NCBI GenBank assembly: GCA_963737445.1
Contig: CAVTSO010000008.1
Coordinates: 1 to 64,000, forward strand
Direction: 5' to 3'
DNA from: JAICYJ01 sp963737445
Lineage (GTDB): Bacteria; Actinomycetota; Thermoleophilia; Gaiellales; JAICJC01
DNA length: 64,000 nucleotides
Shown: positions 1-7,699 of the stretch, one piece after another
Layout: each line of letters opens with the position of its first letter
Numbering within the stretch: position 1 is the stretch's first letter
Notes under the pieces: generated by a model
What the model was told of the DNA's origin: nothing
Databases searched by the model: none
Seen by the model: only the letters and a program-made list of their open reading frames with translations
Made by a program: the position numbers and the translations under genes

Positions 1-501
1 GAGATCCTTGGGGACGGTGTAGCCGACCAGGCGCGCCGTCCCCTGGTGCACGTCCAGCCAGGAGTGGTCGGGGACAGCTAGCGTGGCCAGCGCGCCGGTC
101 GGGAACTTGGCCACCACCGCCGAGCGGATCGGCCCGGGCGCGGCCAGACGCAGCGCCAGATCCTGCATGCCGGGGTTGTGGCCGATCATGAGCGCCGAAC
201 CGACCGAGTCGGGGACGCGGTGCAGCCGGGCCAGCATGGTGTCGGCCGACGCCCCGTACAGCTCTTGCTCGATCCTGACCTGCGCGTCGCCGAGGGCCGG
301 CTGGATCAGCTCCAGCGTCTGCCGCGTGCGGACCGCCGACGAGCAGAGCACGAGGTCGACCCGCGCGTTCAGGCTGCGCAGATGCTCGGCCAGGTGCCCG
401 CCGTCGCGGACGCCGCGCGCCGAGAGCGGTCGGTCGTGGTCGGCGAGCGACTCGTCGTCCCAGCTGGACTTCAAATGCCGTAGCAGGAGCAGAGTGGGCA
501 T
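1..501 (-). CDS. SixA-like histidine phosphatase, 3 prime end outside window
   Basis: This is a phosphoglycerate-mutase-superfamily phosphatase of the short SixA type, which removes phosphate from phosphohistidine or small phosphoesters in the cytoplasm. The start ATG is at 501 and 167 codons are open to the window edge, so the C-terminus is missing. The protein opens with MPTLLLLRHLKSSWDD, giving the RH catalytic dyad and the K-S-x-W pattern of SixA. A second catalytic His lies in MIGHNPGMQD, and CSSAVRTRQT supplies the conserved Arg. It follows the NmrA-like gene by 13 bp on the same strand, so co-transcription is likely. Family assignment is firm; the substrate is unknown. Confidence 0.85.
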   Translation of the reverse strand, partial: MPTLLLLRHLKSSWDDESLADHDRPLSARGVRDGGHLAEHLRSLNARVDLVLCSSAVRTRQTLELIQPALGDAQVRIEQELYGASADTMLARLHRVPDSVGSALMIGHNPGMQDLALRLAAPGPIRSAVVAKFPTGALATLAVPDHSWLDVHQGTARLVGYTVPKDL

Positions 502-514
502 CGTCCGCGCCAAC

Positions 515-1441
515 CTACCTGGTCTGGGCCCAGTTCCGGCGAAGCTCGTTGGCGTACCGCCGCCCCAGCCAGGGCGCGGCGCCGGGGAGCCATTCGCCGA
601 AGCTGGTGTGGCATGTCGCGGGCCGGTGGGAGATGAGCAGCTCCGACGTGAGCGCGCCCAGCTCCTCCGCCGTGATCAGCACGTCACGGACGAGCGGGCC
701 GATGGCGCGCCCCAGCGCCGCAACGACGGCCGGAGGGAGGTGCACCAGCCGCGACCGGGTGTGGAGCGCCCGCGCGAGCGCAGCGAGGAACTCGTCGAAG
801 GTGTAGATCTCCGGCCCGACGGCATCCTCCAGCAAGGGGCCGGCTCCCTCCGCCGCCGTGATTGCGAGCCCCGCCACGTCGCCGACGAACACGGGCTGGA
901 CGCGGTAGCTGCCGTCGCCGGGGACGGCATAGGCCGGCAGTTTTCGCAGCAGCCAGGCGATGTTGTTGATCAGGATCTCCTCACGTCCGCCGAACACCAG
1001 TGAGGGCCGGATCACCGCGTGGTCAGAGGTGGTCTCCGCCAGTGCGGCCTCGACCGCCGCCTTCCCGCGGAAGTAGGCGTACGGCGAGTCGGCGGCCGCG
1101 TTCGTGACCGACAGGTGCACGATCCTGCGGACGCCGGCCCGCCCCGCCGCCTCGAACAGCGCCCGGCTGTTCGCGACCGCCGAAGCGAAGTTCGCGCCGT
1201 CCCGCGGGAAGCGGATCCAGTAGGTGTTGAACAGCACGTCGGCGCCCTCCAGCGAGCGCACCAGCAGCTGCGAGTCGTCGAACTGGAGTGGCTCGCGGGC
1301 GACGGTGCCTGCGAGCGGATGGCCGGTCGGCGCCGGGCGCCGCGACAGCGACACCACCTCGTCGCCGCGGTCTAGCAGCTGCCGGGCGATCGCGCCGCCC
1401 GTGTACGAAAAGACGCCTGTCACCACGGCCCGCCGGGTCAT
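515..1441 (-). CDS. NmrA-like NAD(P)-binding (atypical SDR) protein
   Basis: A 308-aa Rossmann-fold protein of the NmrA/atypical short-chain dehydrogenase group. The N-terminus MTRRAVVTGVFSYTGG carries the dinucleotide-binding TGxxxxxG loop (about residues 8-16), followed by the SRRP stretch that usually contacts the ribose or the NADP phosphate. The mid-region HLSVTNAAADSPYAYFRGKAA keeps the YxxxK dyad in the form YFRGK. Relatives act as NAD(P)H sensors or as oxidoreductases of quinones, sugars or lipids, and nothing here fixes the substrate. Its ATG overlaps the stop of the upstream clamp-like gene (ATGA, 1438-1441), so the two are translationally coupled. Confidence 0.85.
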   Translation of the reverse strand: MTRRAVVTGVFSYTGGAIARQLLDRGDEVVSLSRRPAPTGHPLAGTVAREPLQFDDSQLLVRSLEGADVLFNTYWIRFPRDGANFASAVANSRALFEAAGRAGVRRIVHLSVTNAAADSPYAYFRGKAAVEAALAETTSDHAVIRPSLVFGGREEILINNIAWLLRKLPAYAVPGDGSYRVQPVFVGDVAGLAITAAEGAGPLLEDAVGPEIYTFDEFLAALARALHTRSRLVHLPPAVVAALGRAIGPLVRDVLITAEELGALTSELLISHRPATCHTSFGEWLPGAAPWLGRRYANELRRNWAQTR

Positions 1442-2406
1442 GTCGCGTCGCCGCAGCGCGCCATCAGATCACGCAGAGCGGCGCGCAGCTGATCGGCTCG
1501 GGCCGAGAGGTCGACATCGTCCAGCTTGGCGAGGGCCTCGGACGCGGCGTCCAGCTGGACCACGGCGCGGCCCAGCGCCTGCTGCGCCTGCTTGATGTCG
1601 CGGGCGCGGGCGGCCGCCAGCCGCTCCGCGTCTCGCCTTCGCGCCGCCCGGTCGGCGGCGCGCTCCGCGGCCGCATCCCGCCGGCTGGGAGCCGCCTCCG
1701 CGGAGGGCGCCGGCGGCGGCTCGGCGGCCTTCGGTGCGACCTCTGCCTGGCCTTGCCAGCGCATCGGCATCCCGCGCACGACCACACCGCGCACGCTGCC
1801 GCTCACGATCGTGAGCGGGCGCAGGTCTGCCAGCTCGATGGTGACGTCGGTGCCCGCCGCCTCCACCAGCCGCCGCAGCTCGTCGAAGGCGACCACCGTG
1901 CCGATGTCCTTACGCCGTCGCGTGCGGTTCTTCAACGGCATCCGCGACTCGTCGCGTCCTGCCTGCAGGAGCAACTGCCGGTCGGCGCCGACGAAGGTGA
2001 TCCGGCCCTCACCGGCCGGCAGCGCCTCGAGCAGCCGGTCGCGCGACACCACCGCCTCGACGGCGGGCGCGGTCGCCGGCCACACCCATTCCACCTCGAC
2101 CGGGCTGTCCGCGATCCGGCGCAGCGTCAGGCGCCGTCGCCCCAGTTGCACCGCCAGCCCGGTGCGGGCCGCGCTCAGCGACAGCACTTCGGGGTCCGTC
2201 GGCGGGTCGCCGGTGGGCGGCCCGAAACTGCCGTCCAGACCGTCGCCCGGGAGTTGCAGCCGCGCCATCAGCAACGACGTCTCGCCCGGAGACGCCACCA
2301 CCAGCTCGTCGCCTTCGGTGCGCACCGACACCAGCCCGTCGCGCTCAGCCGCCGCGTGGCGCAGGATCGCCGCCACCGCACGCGCCGCGCCGGCGGCCTC
2401 GGTCAC
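1438..2406 (-). CDS. sliding-clamp (DnaN) domain II/III-like protein with charged C-terminal helix
   Basis: I chose the GTG at 2406 because it forms a GTGA overlap with the GNAT stop, giving 322 aa. Residues about 115-217 follow the last domain of the DNA polymerase III beta clamp: a W-P-A-T-A-P linker, SRDRLLEAL as helix, beta strands ITFVGADRQLLLQAG, then VVAFDELRRLVEAAG, VTIELADLRPLTIVSG and the terminal clamp signature MPMR at 213-216. Residues 5-110 look like the preceding clamp domain. There is no room for domain I of a normal 370-aa clamp. Residues 242-318 form an Ala/Arg/Glu-rich, probably helical tail absent from DnaN. The homology is read by eye; function is unknown. It sits between GNAT and NmrA genes, not replication genes. 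Confidence 0.6.
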   Translation of the reverse strand: MTEAAGAARAVAAILRHAAAERDGLVSVRTEGDELVVASPGETSLLMARLQLPGDGLDGSFGPPTGDPPTDPEVLSLSAARTGLAVQLGRRRLTLRRIADSPVEVEWVWPATAPAVEAVVSRDRLLEALPAGEGRITFVGADRQLLLQAGRDESRMPLKNRTRRRKDIGTVVAFDELRRLVEAAGTDVTIELADLRPLTIVSGSVRGVVVRGMPMRWQGQAEVAPKAAEPPPAPSAEAAPSRRDAAAERAADRAARRRDAERLAAARARDIKQAQQALGRAVVQLDAASEALAKLDDVDLSARADQLRAALRDLMARCGDAT

Positions 2407-2957
2407 TGCAGGCTCGCCCACTCCGTCGCCAGCATCGCGTATACCAGCTCGCTCTGCCACTCGCCCCTCACCCACTCGTTCTCGTGCAGGTGCGCTTCGA
2501 GGCGCATGCCGAGGCGCTCCAGCACGGCTGCGGAGGCAGAGTTGCGCGCCTCCAGACGGCCGACGATCCGATGCAGGCCGAGCTGCTCGAATCCAAGCCG
2601 CAACATCTCGCGGGCGGCCTCGGTCGCGTATCCGTGGCCCTGGTGGTCGGGATGCAGGATGAACCCGATCTCACCTTGCCGGTGCGCCTCGCTGCGGTAC
2701 ATGAGGACGACGTCTCCCACCATCCTCTCGCCGCCGCGGGGCTGGATGGCCAGCTTGAGCGCGTTGCCCTCGTCCTCGAGCTGCCCGCTCGACTCGCGGA
2801 TCACCTGTTCCACCTGCTCACGCGTCCGCGGCTCCCAGTACAGGTAGCGCACCACCTCCGGCCGCGACTGGATGTCGTGCAGAACGTCGATGTCGGCCTC
2901 ACGGTAGGGTCGCAGCAGCAGGCGTTCGGTCTCGATCGGATACTCGGGGCGGAGCAT
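2403..2957 (-). CDS. GNAT family N-acetyltransferase (RimJ/RimL type)
   Basis: A 184-aa acetyl-CoA-dependent acetyltransferase. It starts with the IETERLLLRPYREAD pattern typical of the RimJ/RimL branch. The acetyl-CoA pyrophosphate loop is HQGHGYATEA (about residues 106-115), and NSASAAVLERLGMRLEA near residue 140 is the usual C-terminal helix. Relatives acetylate protein N-termini, antibiotics or small amines. It is the first gene of a run of four on the minus strand and overlaps the next gene by 4 bp. A TAGTCT box 6 nt before the ATG, with no Shine-Dalgarno sequence, suggests a leaderless mRNA. The substrate cannot be predicted. Confidence 0.9.
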   Translation of the reverse strand: MLRPEYPIETERLLLRPYREADIDVLHDIQSRPEVVRYLYWEPRTREQVEQVIRESSGQLEDEGNALKLAIQPRGGERMVGDVVLMYRSEAHRQGEIGFILHPDHQGHGYATEAAREMLRLGFEQLGLHRIVGRLEARNSASAAVLERLGMRLEAHLHENEWVRGEWQSELVYAMLATEWASLQ

Positions 2958-2963
2958 CGATGG

Positions 2964-2969
2964 AGACTA
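2964..2969 (-). promoter_or_regulatory. -10 box, GNAT gene (leaderless)
   Basis: TAGTCT on the minus strand, 6 nt before the ATG at 2957, with no Shine-Dalgarno sequence between them. Confidence 0.5.
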
Positions 2970-3183
2970 CTCCGGCCGGACGCGATGCCTATCCCCGTGG
3001 GATCGGCGGACGGTTGGCCGCCTGCGCCTCATGTTCGCGGACACGGCGCGAGCGGTGGCTGCGGATCCGAACCCAGCGGGATCGGTCGCTGCGCGACGTG
3101 GTGCGAAGGATGAACGGTTTCAGTGCCATTCATGGCCCCTACTCCATGGCGCCGGATTTCAAACATCGCCCGGCAAGGCCCGC
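2970..3183. other. gene-free spacer
   Basis: Between the GNAT promoter and the end of the HD-GYP-like gene I see no convincing ORF, hairpin or repeat. Confidence 0.5.
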
Positions 3184-4227
3184 TCAGGCGGCTTGTGAGT
3201 CCGGGCGCAGGTCCAGGTGCTCGACCGCTGCCGCCAGTGTCTCGACGACGCCGGCGTCGTAGCGGGTGCCGACGCCCTTCTCGAGCTCCGCGATCGGATT
3301 CAAAGGCCGCTCGCGGTCGTGGTAGCGGCGGCCGAAGACCATCGCCAGGTAGGCCTCGGCGGCGAGCAGAATGCGCGATCCCAGGGGGATCTCATCGCCC
3401 TGCAGCCCGTTGGGGTAGCCGCTGCCGTCGACGTGCTCGTGGCTGCCCTGCACGATGGCGCGCACGTTGTCGAACAGCGGGCTGGTGCCGAGCATCTCGG
3501 CGGAGCGCTGCGGGTGCTCGCGCACGATTGCCCACTCCTCGTCGCTGAGCGGGCCGATCTTGGTGATGATCTCGTCCGGCACGACGCTCATGCCGAGGTC
3601 GCGGAAGCGACTGGCGGTGGCCAGTTGGGTCAGCTCATTCGACGAAAGGCCCATGCGCCGGCCCACCTCGCGGACGAGGATGTCGAGCTCGGCCTCGCCC
3701 GGTGCAACCGGGTCGGCCGTGTGCTCGGGCGGCGGTGGGGGCGGCGCGGCGCCGCCCAGCCGCGACAACCGCGACCACACGAACGACGCGGGGATCCACT
3801 GGTCCTTCTCCTGCACCCGGAAGGCGAACCGCAGCACGCGGTCCCGGTCGACGACGAACAGCCCGTCCTGTCGGCGCGCCTTGCGCATGCGGCGGTCGGA
3901 CAGCGTGCCCAGAGCACGCGAGGCATCACCCTTGGGGTCGGTCAGCCACTCGGCGGTGCGCACCACGCTCAGCGACCGGCACAGGTCGGAGTCGCCCGGC
4001 GACACCAGCAGCAGGCGCGCCGGCGAGGACACAATCCGCTCGCCGAGCTCGCGCAGCATGGCTGCGCGCGGGTCGTCGGCGCGGCCGCCCTCGACCAGCA
4101 CGAGCACCACCGGCCCGGATGCGATCAGGTCGTCCAGGCCGACGGGCTCGCCGGAGTCAGCGGGATTCAGGCGAAACGGATCAACCGGGGCATCAAGCCG
4201 CGGCCGAGGCGTCGTGCTCATCGGCAT
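3184..4227 (-). CDS. peroxiredoxin-like / degenerate HD-GYP fusion protein
   Basis: A 347-aa two-domain protein. Residues about 11-158 follow an AhpC/TSA-type thioredoxin fold (DPFRLNPADSGEPVGLDDL, LLLVSPGDSD, WLTDPKGDASRALG, GLFVVDRDRVLR), but the position of the catalytic cysteine reads LVEGGRADD. The only Cys is residue 83. After a proline linker (162-167), residues 178-340 are an HD-GYP domain: GPLSDEEWAIVREHP and HVDGSGYPNGLQGDEIPLGSRI are intact. The metal site is not: the HD dyad reads RD at 209-210, its Lys is Met, the first His of HHE is Ser (262), and the later Asp is Glu (291). I infer a non-catalytic cyclic-di-GMP or redox sensor. The start overlaps the DivIVA-like gene by 35 bp; Met3 at 4221 is an alternative. 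Confidence 0.75.
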   Translation of the reverse strand: MPMSTTPRPRLDAPVDPFRLNPADSGEPVGLDDLIASGPVVLVLVEGGRADDPRAAMLRELGERIVSSPARLLLVSPGDSDLCRSLSVVRTAEWLTDPKGDASRALGTLSDRRMRKARRQDGLFVVDRDRVLRFAFRVQEKDQWIPASFVWSRLSRLGGAAPPPPPPEHTADPVAPGEAELDILVREVGRRMGLSSNELTQLATASRFRDLGMSVVPDEIITKIGPLSDEEWAIVREHPQRSAEMLGTSPLFDNVRAIVQGSHEHVDGSGYPNGLQGDEIPLGSRILLAAEAYLAMVFGRRYHDRERPLNPIAELEKGVGTRYDAGVVETLAAAVEHLDLRPDSQAA

Positions 4228-5326
4228 CCTCGTCAGACGACACGGCCTGCACCTGGGTCGAGGAGATCCTGTTCCGCTCCGCGGCCTGGATCAGCGAGCT
4301 GCGGGCCTGCTCGAACGACGCCAGCATCGAGGCCTGTGCCTGCGCCGCACTGGCGACCAGCTCGTCGGCCTCGTGCCGACGGGCCTCCGCCTGCTCCAGG
4401 ATCTCCTTCACGCGGGCCTGGGCCTGGGCATCGCGGTCGGCGAGCGACTGCTCGAAGCGTTCGCGCTCCTCGCGCAGCTCCTGCTCGACCTGCTGGCGCA
4501 TGCGGTCGCCCTCCTTGCGGGCCTTGTTCACGATCTTCTCGGCGTGGGCGCTGGCCTCGTCGATGTGACGCCGGCCGACGCTCGTCGCGTCCTCGATCAG
4601 CCGCTGACGCTCGGCCAGGATGTCGTCGATCTCGAGCGCGCTCACCTCGCGCAGGTTCTGGAGCTCCTTGTTGACGAAGCCGTCGAGCGACTCGATGGCC
4701 GCCTCCACGGCTGCGGACAGGCTGCCCAGGTCGGCGTGGGGACGCTCGGCGACGATCGCCTCGGGCAGGCTTGCCACCGGCGGCTCGTCGGGGATGCTCT
4801 CGACCTGCACCAGCTCGGGCTCCGGCTCGGTCTCGGCGGCCTCCTCGGGCTGATGCCAGCCGTCGTGCTCGGCAGCGACGGGCTCCTCGTCCGCCTCGAC
4901 CTCGGCGACGGGCTGGTACACGTCGTCGGCGCCGTCCTCGGCCTGGGCCTCGTCCTGGGCCTGGGCCTCGGGCTCACCCTCGTGCTCGACCTCGGCGACC
5001 GGCTCGTGCTCCGCTTCGGCGGCAGGCTCGTACCGATGCTCGTCGTCGTGCTGCGCCGCGGGCTGCTCCTCAGGCTGGAACGGCTCCGGCTGCGACGCCG
5101 GGGCGTCGGCCAACTGGTCTGCGATCGATCCCAGGAACTGATCGACCTCTTCCGGGTTGTATCCGGTGGGCGTCAGGGAGAACGATGCGTTGCGCAGCTC
5201 GGCCAGGTCGATCGAGCCGGGTGTCGCGTCTGCCAGCTCAGCGAGGAAGCGATCGACCTCCTCCGGGTTGTAGCCGGTCGGGGTGAGCGAGAATGACGCG
5301 GTACGAATGCTCGCCGGATCGATCAT
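4193..5326 (-). CDS. DivIVA-like coiled-coil protein with tandem N-terminal motifs
   Basis: A 377-aa protein with two copies of a DivIVA N-terminal motif, ASFSLTPTGYNPEEVD, at residues 10-25 and 47-62. The G-Y-x-x-x-x-V-D pattern matches the membrane-curvature-sensing region of DivIVA/Wag31. A long acidic, low-complexity linker (about 75-190) follows, then a Glu/Arg/Ala coiled coil (about 205-355). DivIVA proteins mark poles and septa and recruit cell-wall machinery in actinobacteria; this one probably scaffolds at the membrane. AGGAGG lies 10 nt before the ATG, so this gene, unlike many neighbours, has a leader. It is followed by the HD-GYP-like gene with overlap. The family call is good; the exact role is inferred. 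Confidence 0.75.
   Translation of the reverse strand: MIDPASIRTASFSLTPTGYNPEEVDRFLAELADATPGSIDLAELRNASFSLTPTGYNPEEVDQFLGSIADQLADAPASQPEPFQPEEQPAAQHDDEHRYEPAAEAEHEPVAEVEHEGEPEAQAQDEAQAEDGADDVYQPVAEVEADEEPVAAEHDGWHQPEEAAETEPEPELVQVESIPDEPPVASLPEAIVAERPHADLGSLSAAVEAAIESLDGFVNKELQNLREVSALEIDDILAERQRLIEDATSVGRRHIDEASAHAEKIVNKARKEGDRMRQQVEQELREERERFEQSLADRDAQAQARVKEILEQAEARRHEADELVASAAQAQASMLASFEQARSSLIQAAERNRISSTQVQAVSSDEDADEHDASAAA
5141..5299 (-). repeat. tandem 48-bp coding repeat in the DivIVA-like gene
   Basis: The codons for residues 10-25 (5252-5299) and 47-62 (5141-5188) encode the same 16 residues with mostly synonymous differences. This is an internal duplication with a 111-bp period. 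Confidence 0.8.
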
Positions 5327-5470
5327 TGTGAAGGCGCCTCCTGATGAAGCATGGAACGTTGGACAACAACGGGGTCGATAGCCTTATCGGCGTTCCGAAC
5401 TAACCCTTTAGGGCTGTTGCGCATCCTCTGCACGTGGGAGGGCGACGGCGACGGGAGCGTCGCGCTTCGG

Positions 5471-5476
5471 TAGTGT
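5471..5476 (+). promoter_or_regulatory. -10 box, arginase-family gene (leaderless)
   Basis: TAGTGT lies 8 nt before the GTG at 5485. No Shine-Dalgarno sequence is present. It supports that start over the in-frame GTG at 5434. Confidence 0.45.
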
Positions 5477-5484
5477 TCGCGGCC

Positions 5485-6414
5485 GTGGCGGGGAGCGGCA
5501 CATCGCGAGGCGACAGGCGCCCGATCGGCGTGATCGGTGCGGCGCTCGACCTCGGCTCGGGACGGCGGGGTGTCGACATGGGACCGTCGGCGATCCGCTA
5601 CGCGCAGCTGGGCGAGCGCATCGAGGAGATGGGCCTGCCCATCCACGATCACGGCAACGTGCGCACCGGCATGGTGGAAGCGCTCGACCAGGGCGACCCG
5701 TCCGCGCGGTACTGGAGCGCCATCAAACGCACCTGCGAGGAGCTCGCCGACCACGTCGCGGCGACGGTCAACGAGGGCGAGATGCCGCTCGTGCTGGGCG
5801 GCGACCATTCGATCGCGATCGGCACGCTGGGCGGGCTGGCGCGCGTCCATGGAGCGCCCGGCGGCGTGGTGTGGCTGGACGCGCACACCGACATCAACAC
5901 GCCCACCACCTCCCCCAGCGGGAACGTGCACGGCATGCCGATGGCGGTGGCGCTGGGCCTGGCCGACGATCCCCGCTTCGAGGCGTCCGCCTGGCCGCTG
6001 CCGATGATCAAGCAGGAGCACACCGTGCTGGTGGGCATCCGCAGCGTCGACGGCGGGGAGCGGTCGCGGCTGCACGAGCTGGGCGTGCGGGTGTTCACGA
6101 TGGAGGACATCGATCGCCACGGCATGCGCGACGTAATGGAGGAGGCGATCTCGGTCGCATCCGGCGCCGCGTTCGTGCACGTGTCGCTGGACATGGACGT
6201 GCTCGACCCGGATCAGGCGCCGGGCGTGGGCACGCCGGTGCGGGGCGGCATCACCTACCGAGAGGCGCACCTGGCGATGGAGATGCTGTCCACCAGCGGC
6301 AAGGTGTCGTCGCTCGAGGTGGTCGAGGTCAACCCGGTGCTGGACGAGCACAACGCGACGGCCGCGCTGGCCGTGGAGTTGGTGCTGTCCGCGCTGGGCG
6401 CCCGCATCCTCTAG
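5485..6414 (+). CDS. arginase/agmatinase family ureohydrolase
   Basis: A cytoplasmic binuclear manganese ureohydrolase that cleaves the guanidino group of arginine or a related compound to urea. All metal motifs are present: GGDHSIAIG, WLDAHTDINTP, the substrate loop SGNVHGMP, and SLDMDVLDPDQAPGVGTPV. The Rossmann-like core begins RPIGVIGAALDLGSGRRGVDMGPSAIRYA, as in arginases of the RocF type. I chose the GTG at 5485 (309 aa) for its leaderless promoter; an upstream GTG at 5434 would add 17 Arg-rich residues. The gene stands alone, divergent from the DivIVA-like gene. Arginase is the most likely activity; formiminoglutamase or agmatinase cannot be excluded. Confidence 0.85.
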   Translation: MAGSGTSRGDRRPIGVIGAALDLGSGRRGVDMGPSAIRYAQLGERIEEMGLPIHDHGNVRTGMVEALDQGDPSARYWSAIKRTCEELADHVAATVNEGEMPLVLGGDHSIAIGTLGGLARVHGAPGGVVWLDAHTDINTPTTSPSGNVHGMPMAVALGLADDPRFEASAWPLPMIKQEHTVLVGIRSVDGGERSRLHELGVRVFTMEDIDRHGMRDVMEEAISVASGAAFVHVSLDMDVLDPDQAPGVGTPVRGGITYREAHLAMEMLSTSGKVSSLEVVEVNPVLDEHNATAALAVELVLSALGARIL

Positions 6415-6430
6415 CCGCGGTTGTGCCGGG

Positions 6431-7678
6431 CTAGCGCTCGCCCTCGCTGGGCTCGTAGTAGACGGTGCCCAGCAGCTCGTCCGGAAGGTACTGCTGCTCC
6501 ACCCAGCCGCCCGGATAGTCGTGCGGGTAGCGGTAGCCCTGGCCGTGGCCGAGCTTGGCCGCGCCTGCGTAGCTGGCGTCGCGCAGCGGCTTGGGCGGTC
6601 GCAGGTTGCCGCGCTCGCGAACGTCCTGGCCGGCCCGCTGGATGGCCATGTAGCTGGCGTTCGACTTGGGCGCACGGGCCAGGTACGCGACCGCCTGCGA
6701 GAGGTTGATGCGGCACTCGGGCAGCCCCACGAACTCGACCGCGCGGGCGCAGGCCACGGCCACCTGCAGCGCCTGTGGGTCGGCGTTGCCGACGTCCTCC
6801 GAGGCAAACACGATCATCCGGCGGGCGATGAACTTGGGGTCCTCGCCGCCGGCGATCATCACGGCCAGGTAGTAGATGGCGGCGTCCGCATCGGACCCGC
6901 GCATGCTCTTGATGAAGGCCGACGTCACGTCGTAGTGGTGGTCGCCGCCCTTGTCGTACAGGAGCGGACGCTTGCGGGCCGCGTCGTGCACGTTGTCGGA
7001 GCTGACCGGCTCGCCGCCGGCGGCCGCCACGGCGGCCTCCAGGATGTTGAGCGCGTTGCGGGCGTCGCCGCCGGCTGCAGCCACGATCTCGTCGCGGATC
7101 TCGTCGGGCAGCGTGATCGCCAGCTCCGCCTCGCCGCGGCGGACGACGCCGGCCAGGTCATCGCGGTCGAGCGGCTGCAGCTCGAACAGCTGGCACCGCG
7201 ACAGCAGCGCCGAGTTGACCTCGAAGTAGGGGTTCTCGGTGGTGGCGCCGATCAGCGTCACCAGCCCGGACTCGACCCCGGGCAGCAGCGCGTCCTGCTG
7301 GGCCTTGTTGAACCGGTGGATCTCGTCCAGGAACAAAATCGTCTTCTGTCCGGTCTGGCCCAGCCGCTGCTCCGACTCCGACAGCACGCGGCGCACGTCG
7401 GCGATCCCGACCTGCACCGCCGACAGCTCCTCGAAGTGGGCACGCGTGGTGTGGGCGACGATCCGGGCCAGCGTCGTCTTGCCGGTGCCGGGCGGCCCGT
7501 AGAAGATCATCGACCCCACCCGGTCCTCGGCGATCGCGCGCTGCAGCGCGCTGCCCTCGCCGATCACGTCTCGCTGTCCGGCGAACTCGTCGAGCGCCTG
7601 TGGCCGCACCCGCTGCGGCAGCGGCGCCTGCGCGCCCAGACGGCCTCCGGCCGCGTCCGCGAACAGGTCATTTGCCAT
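6431..7678 (-). CDS. rarA: replication-associated recombination protein A (RarA/MgsA AAA+ ATPase)
   Basis: A 415-aa AAA+ ATPase of the clamp-loader-related RarA/WRNIP1 family, which acts at stalled replication forks. I placed the start at the ATG encoding MANDLF, the usual family N-terminus. Walker A is YGPPGTGKTTLA, Walker B is ILFLDEIHRFNK, sensor 1 is LIGATTENPYFEVNSALLSRCQ. The C-terminal tetramerisation region is typical (DVTSAFIKSMRGSDADAAIYYLAVMI, SEDVGNADPQAL, PHDYPGGWVEQQYLP). It is divergent from the DUF1385 gene with only 21 bp between start codons. Identification is firm. Confidence 0.95.
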   Translation of the reverse strand: MANDLFADAAGGRLGAQAPLPQRVRPQALDEFAGQRDVIGEGSALQRAIAEDRVGSMIFYGPPGTGKTTLARIVAHTTRAHFEELSAVQVGIADVRRVLSESEQRLGQTGQKTILFLDEIHRFNKAQQDALLPGVESGLVTLIGATTENPYFEVNSALLSRCQLFELQPLDRDDLAGVVRRGEAELAITLPDEIRDEIVAAAGGDARNALNILEAAVAAAGGEPVSSDNVHDAARKRPLLYDKGGDHHYDVTSAFIKSMRGSDADAAIYYLAVMIAGGEDPKFIARRMIVFASEDVGNADPQALQVAVACARAVEFVGLPECRINLSQAVAYLARAPKSNASYMAIQRAGQDVRERGNLRPPKPLRDASYAGAAKLGHGQGYRYPHDYPGGWVEQQYLPDELLGTVYYEPSEGER

Positions 7679-7683
7679 GCTGC

Positions 7684-7693
7684 AGGCTACACT
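7684..7693. promoter_or_regulatory. overlapping divergent -10 boxes, rarA and DUF1385
   Basis: The 21-bp gap holds TACACT on plus (7688-7693, 6 nt before the GTG at 7700) and TAGCCT on minus (7684-7689, 5 nt before the ATG at 7678). The two boxes overlap by 2 bp, so the promoters should exclude each other. Confidence 0.4.
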
Positions 7694-7699
7694 GAGACG

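Noticed and set aside
5141..5299. Mobile or CRISPR-like repeat
   Set aside because: The repeat is in frame inside a coding region and encodes a duplicated DivIVA motif.
5434..5484. Upstream GTG start for the arginase-family gene
   Set aside because: It adds Arg-rich residues not seen in arginases and lacks promoter or ribosome-site support; GTG 5485 has a well placed TAGTGT.
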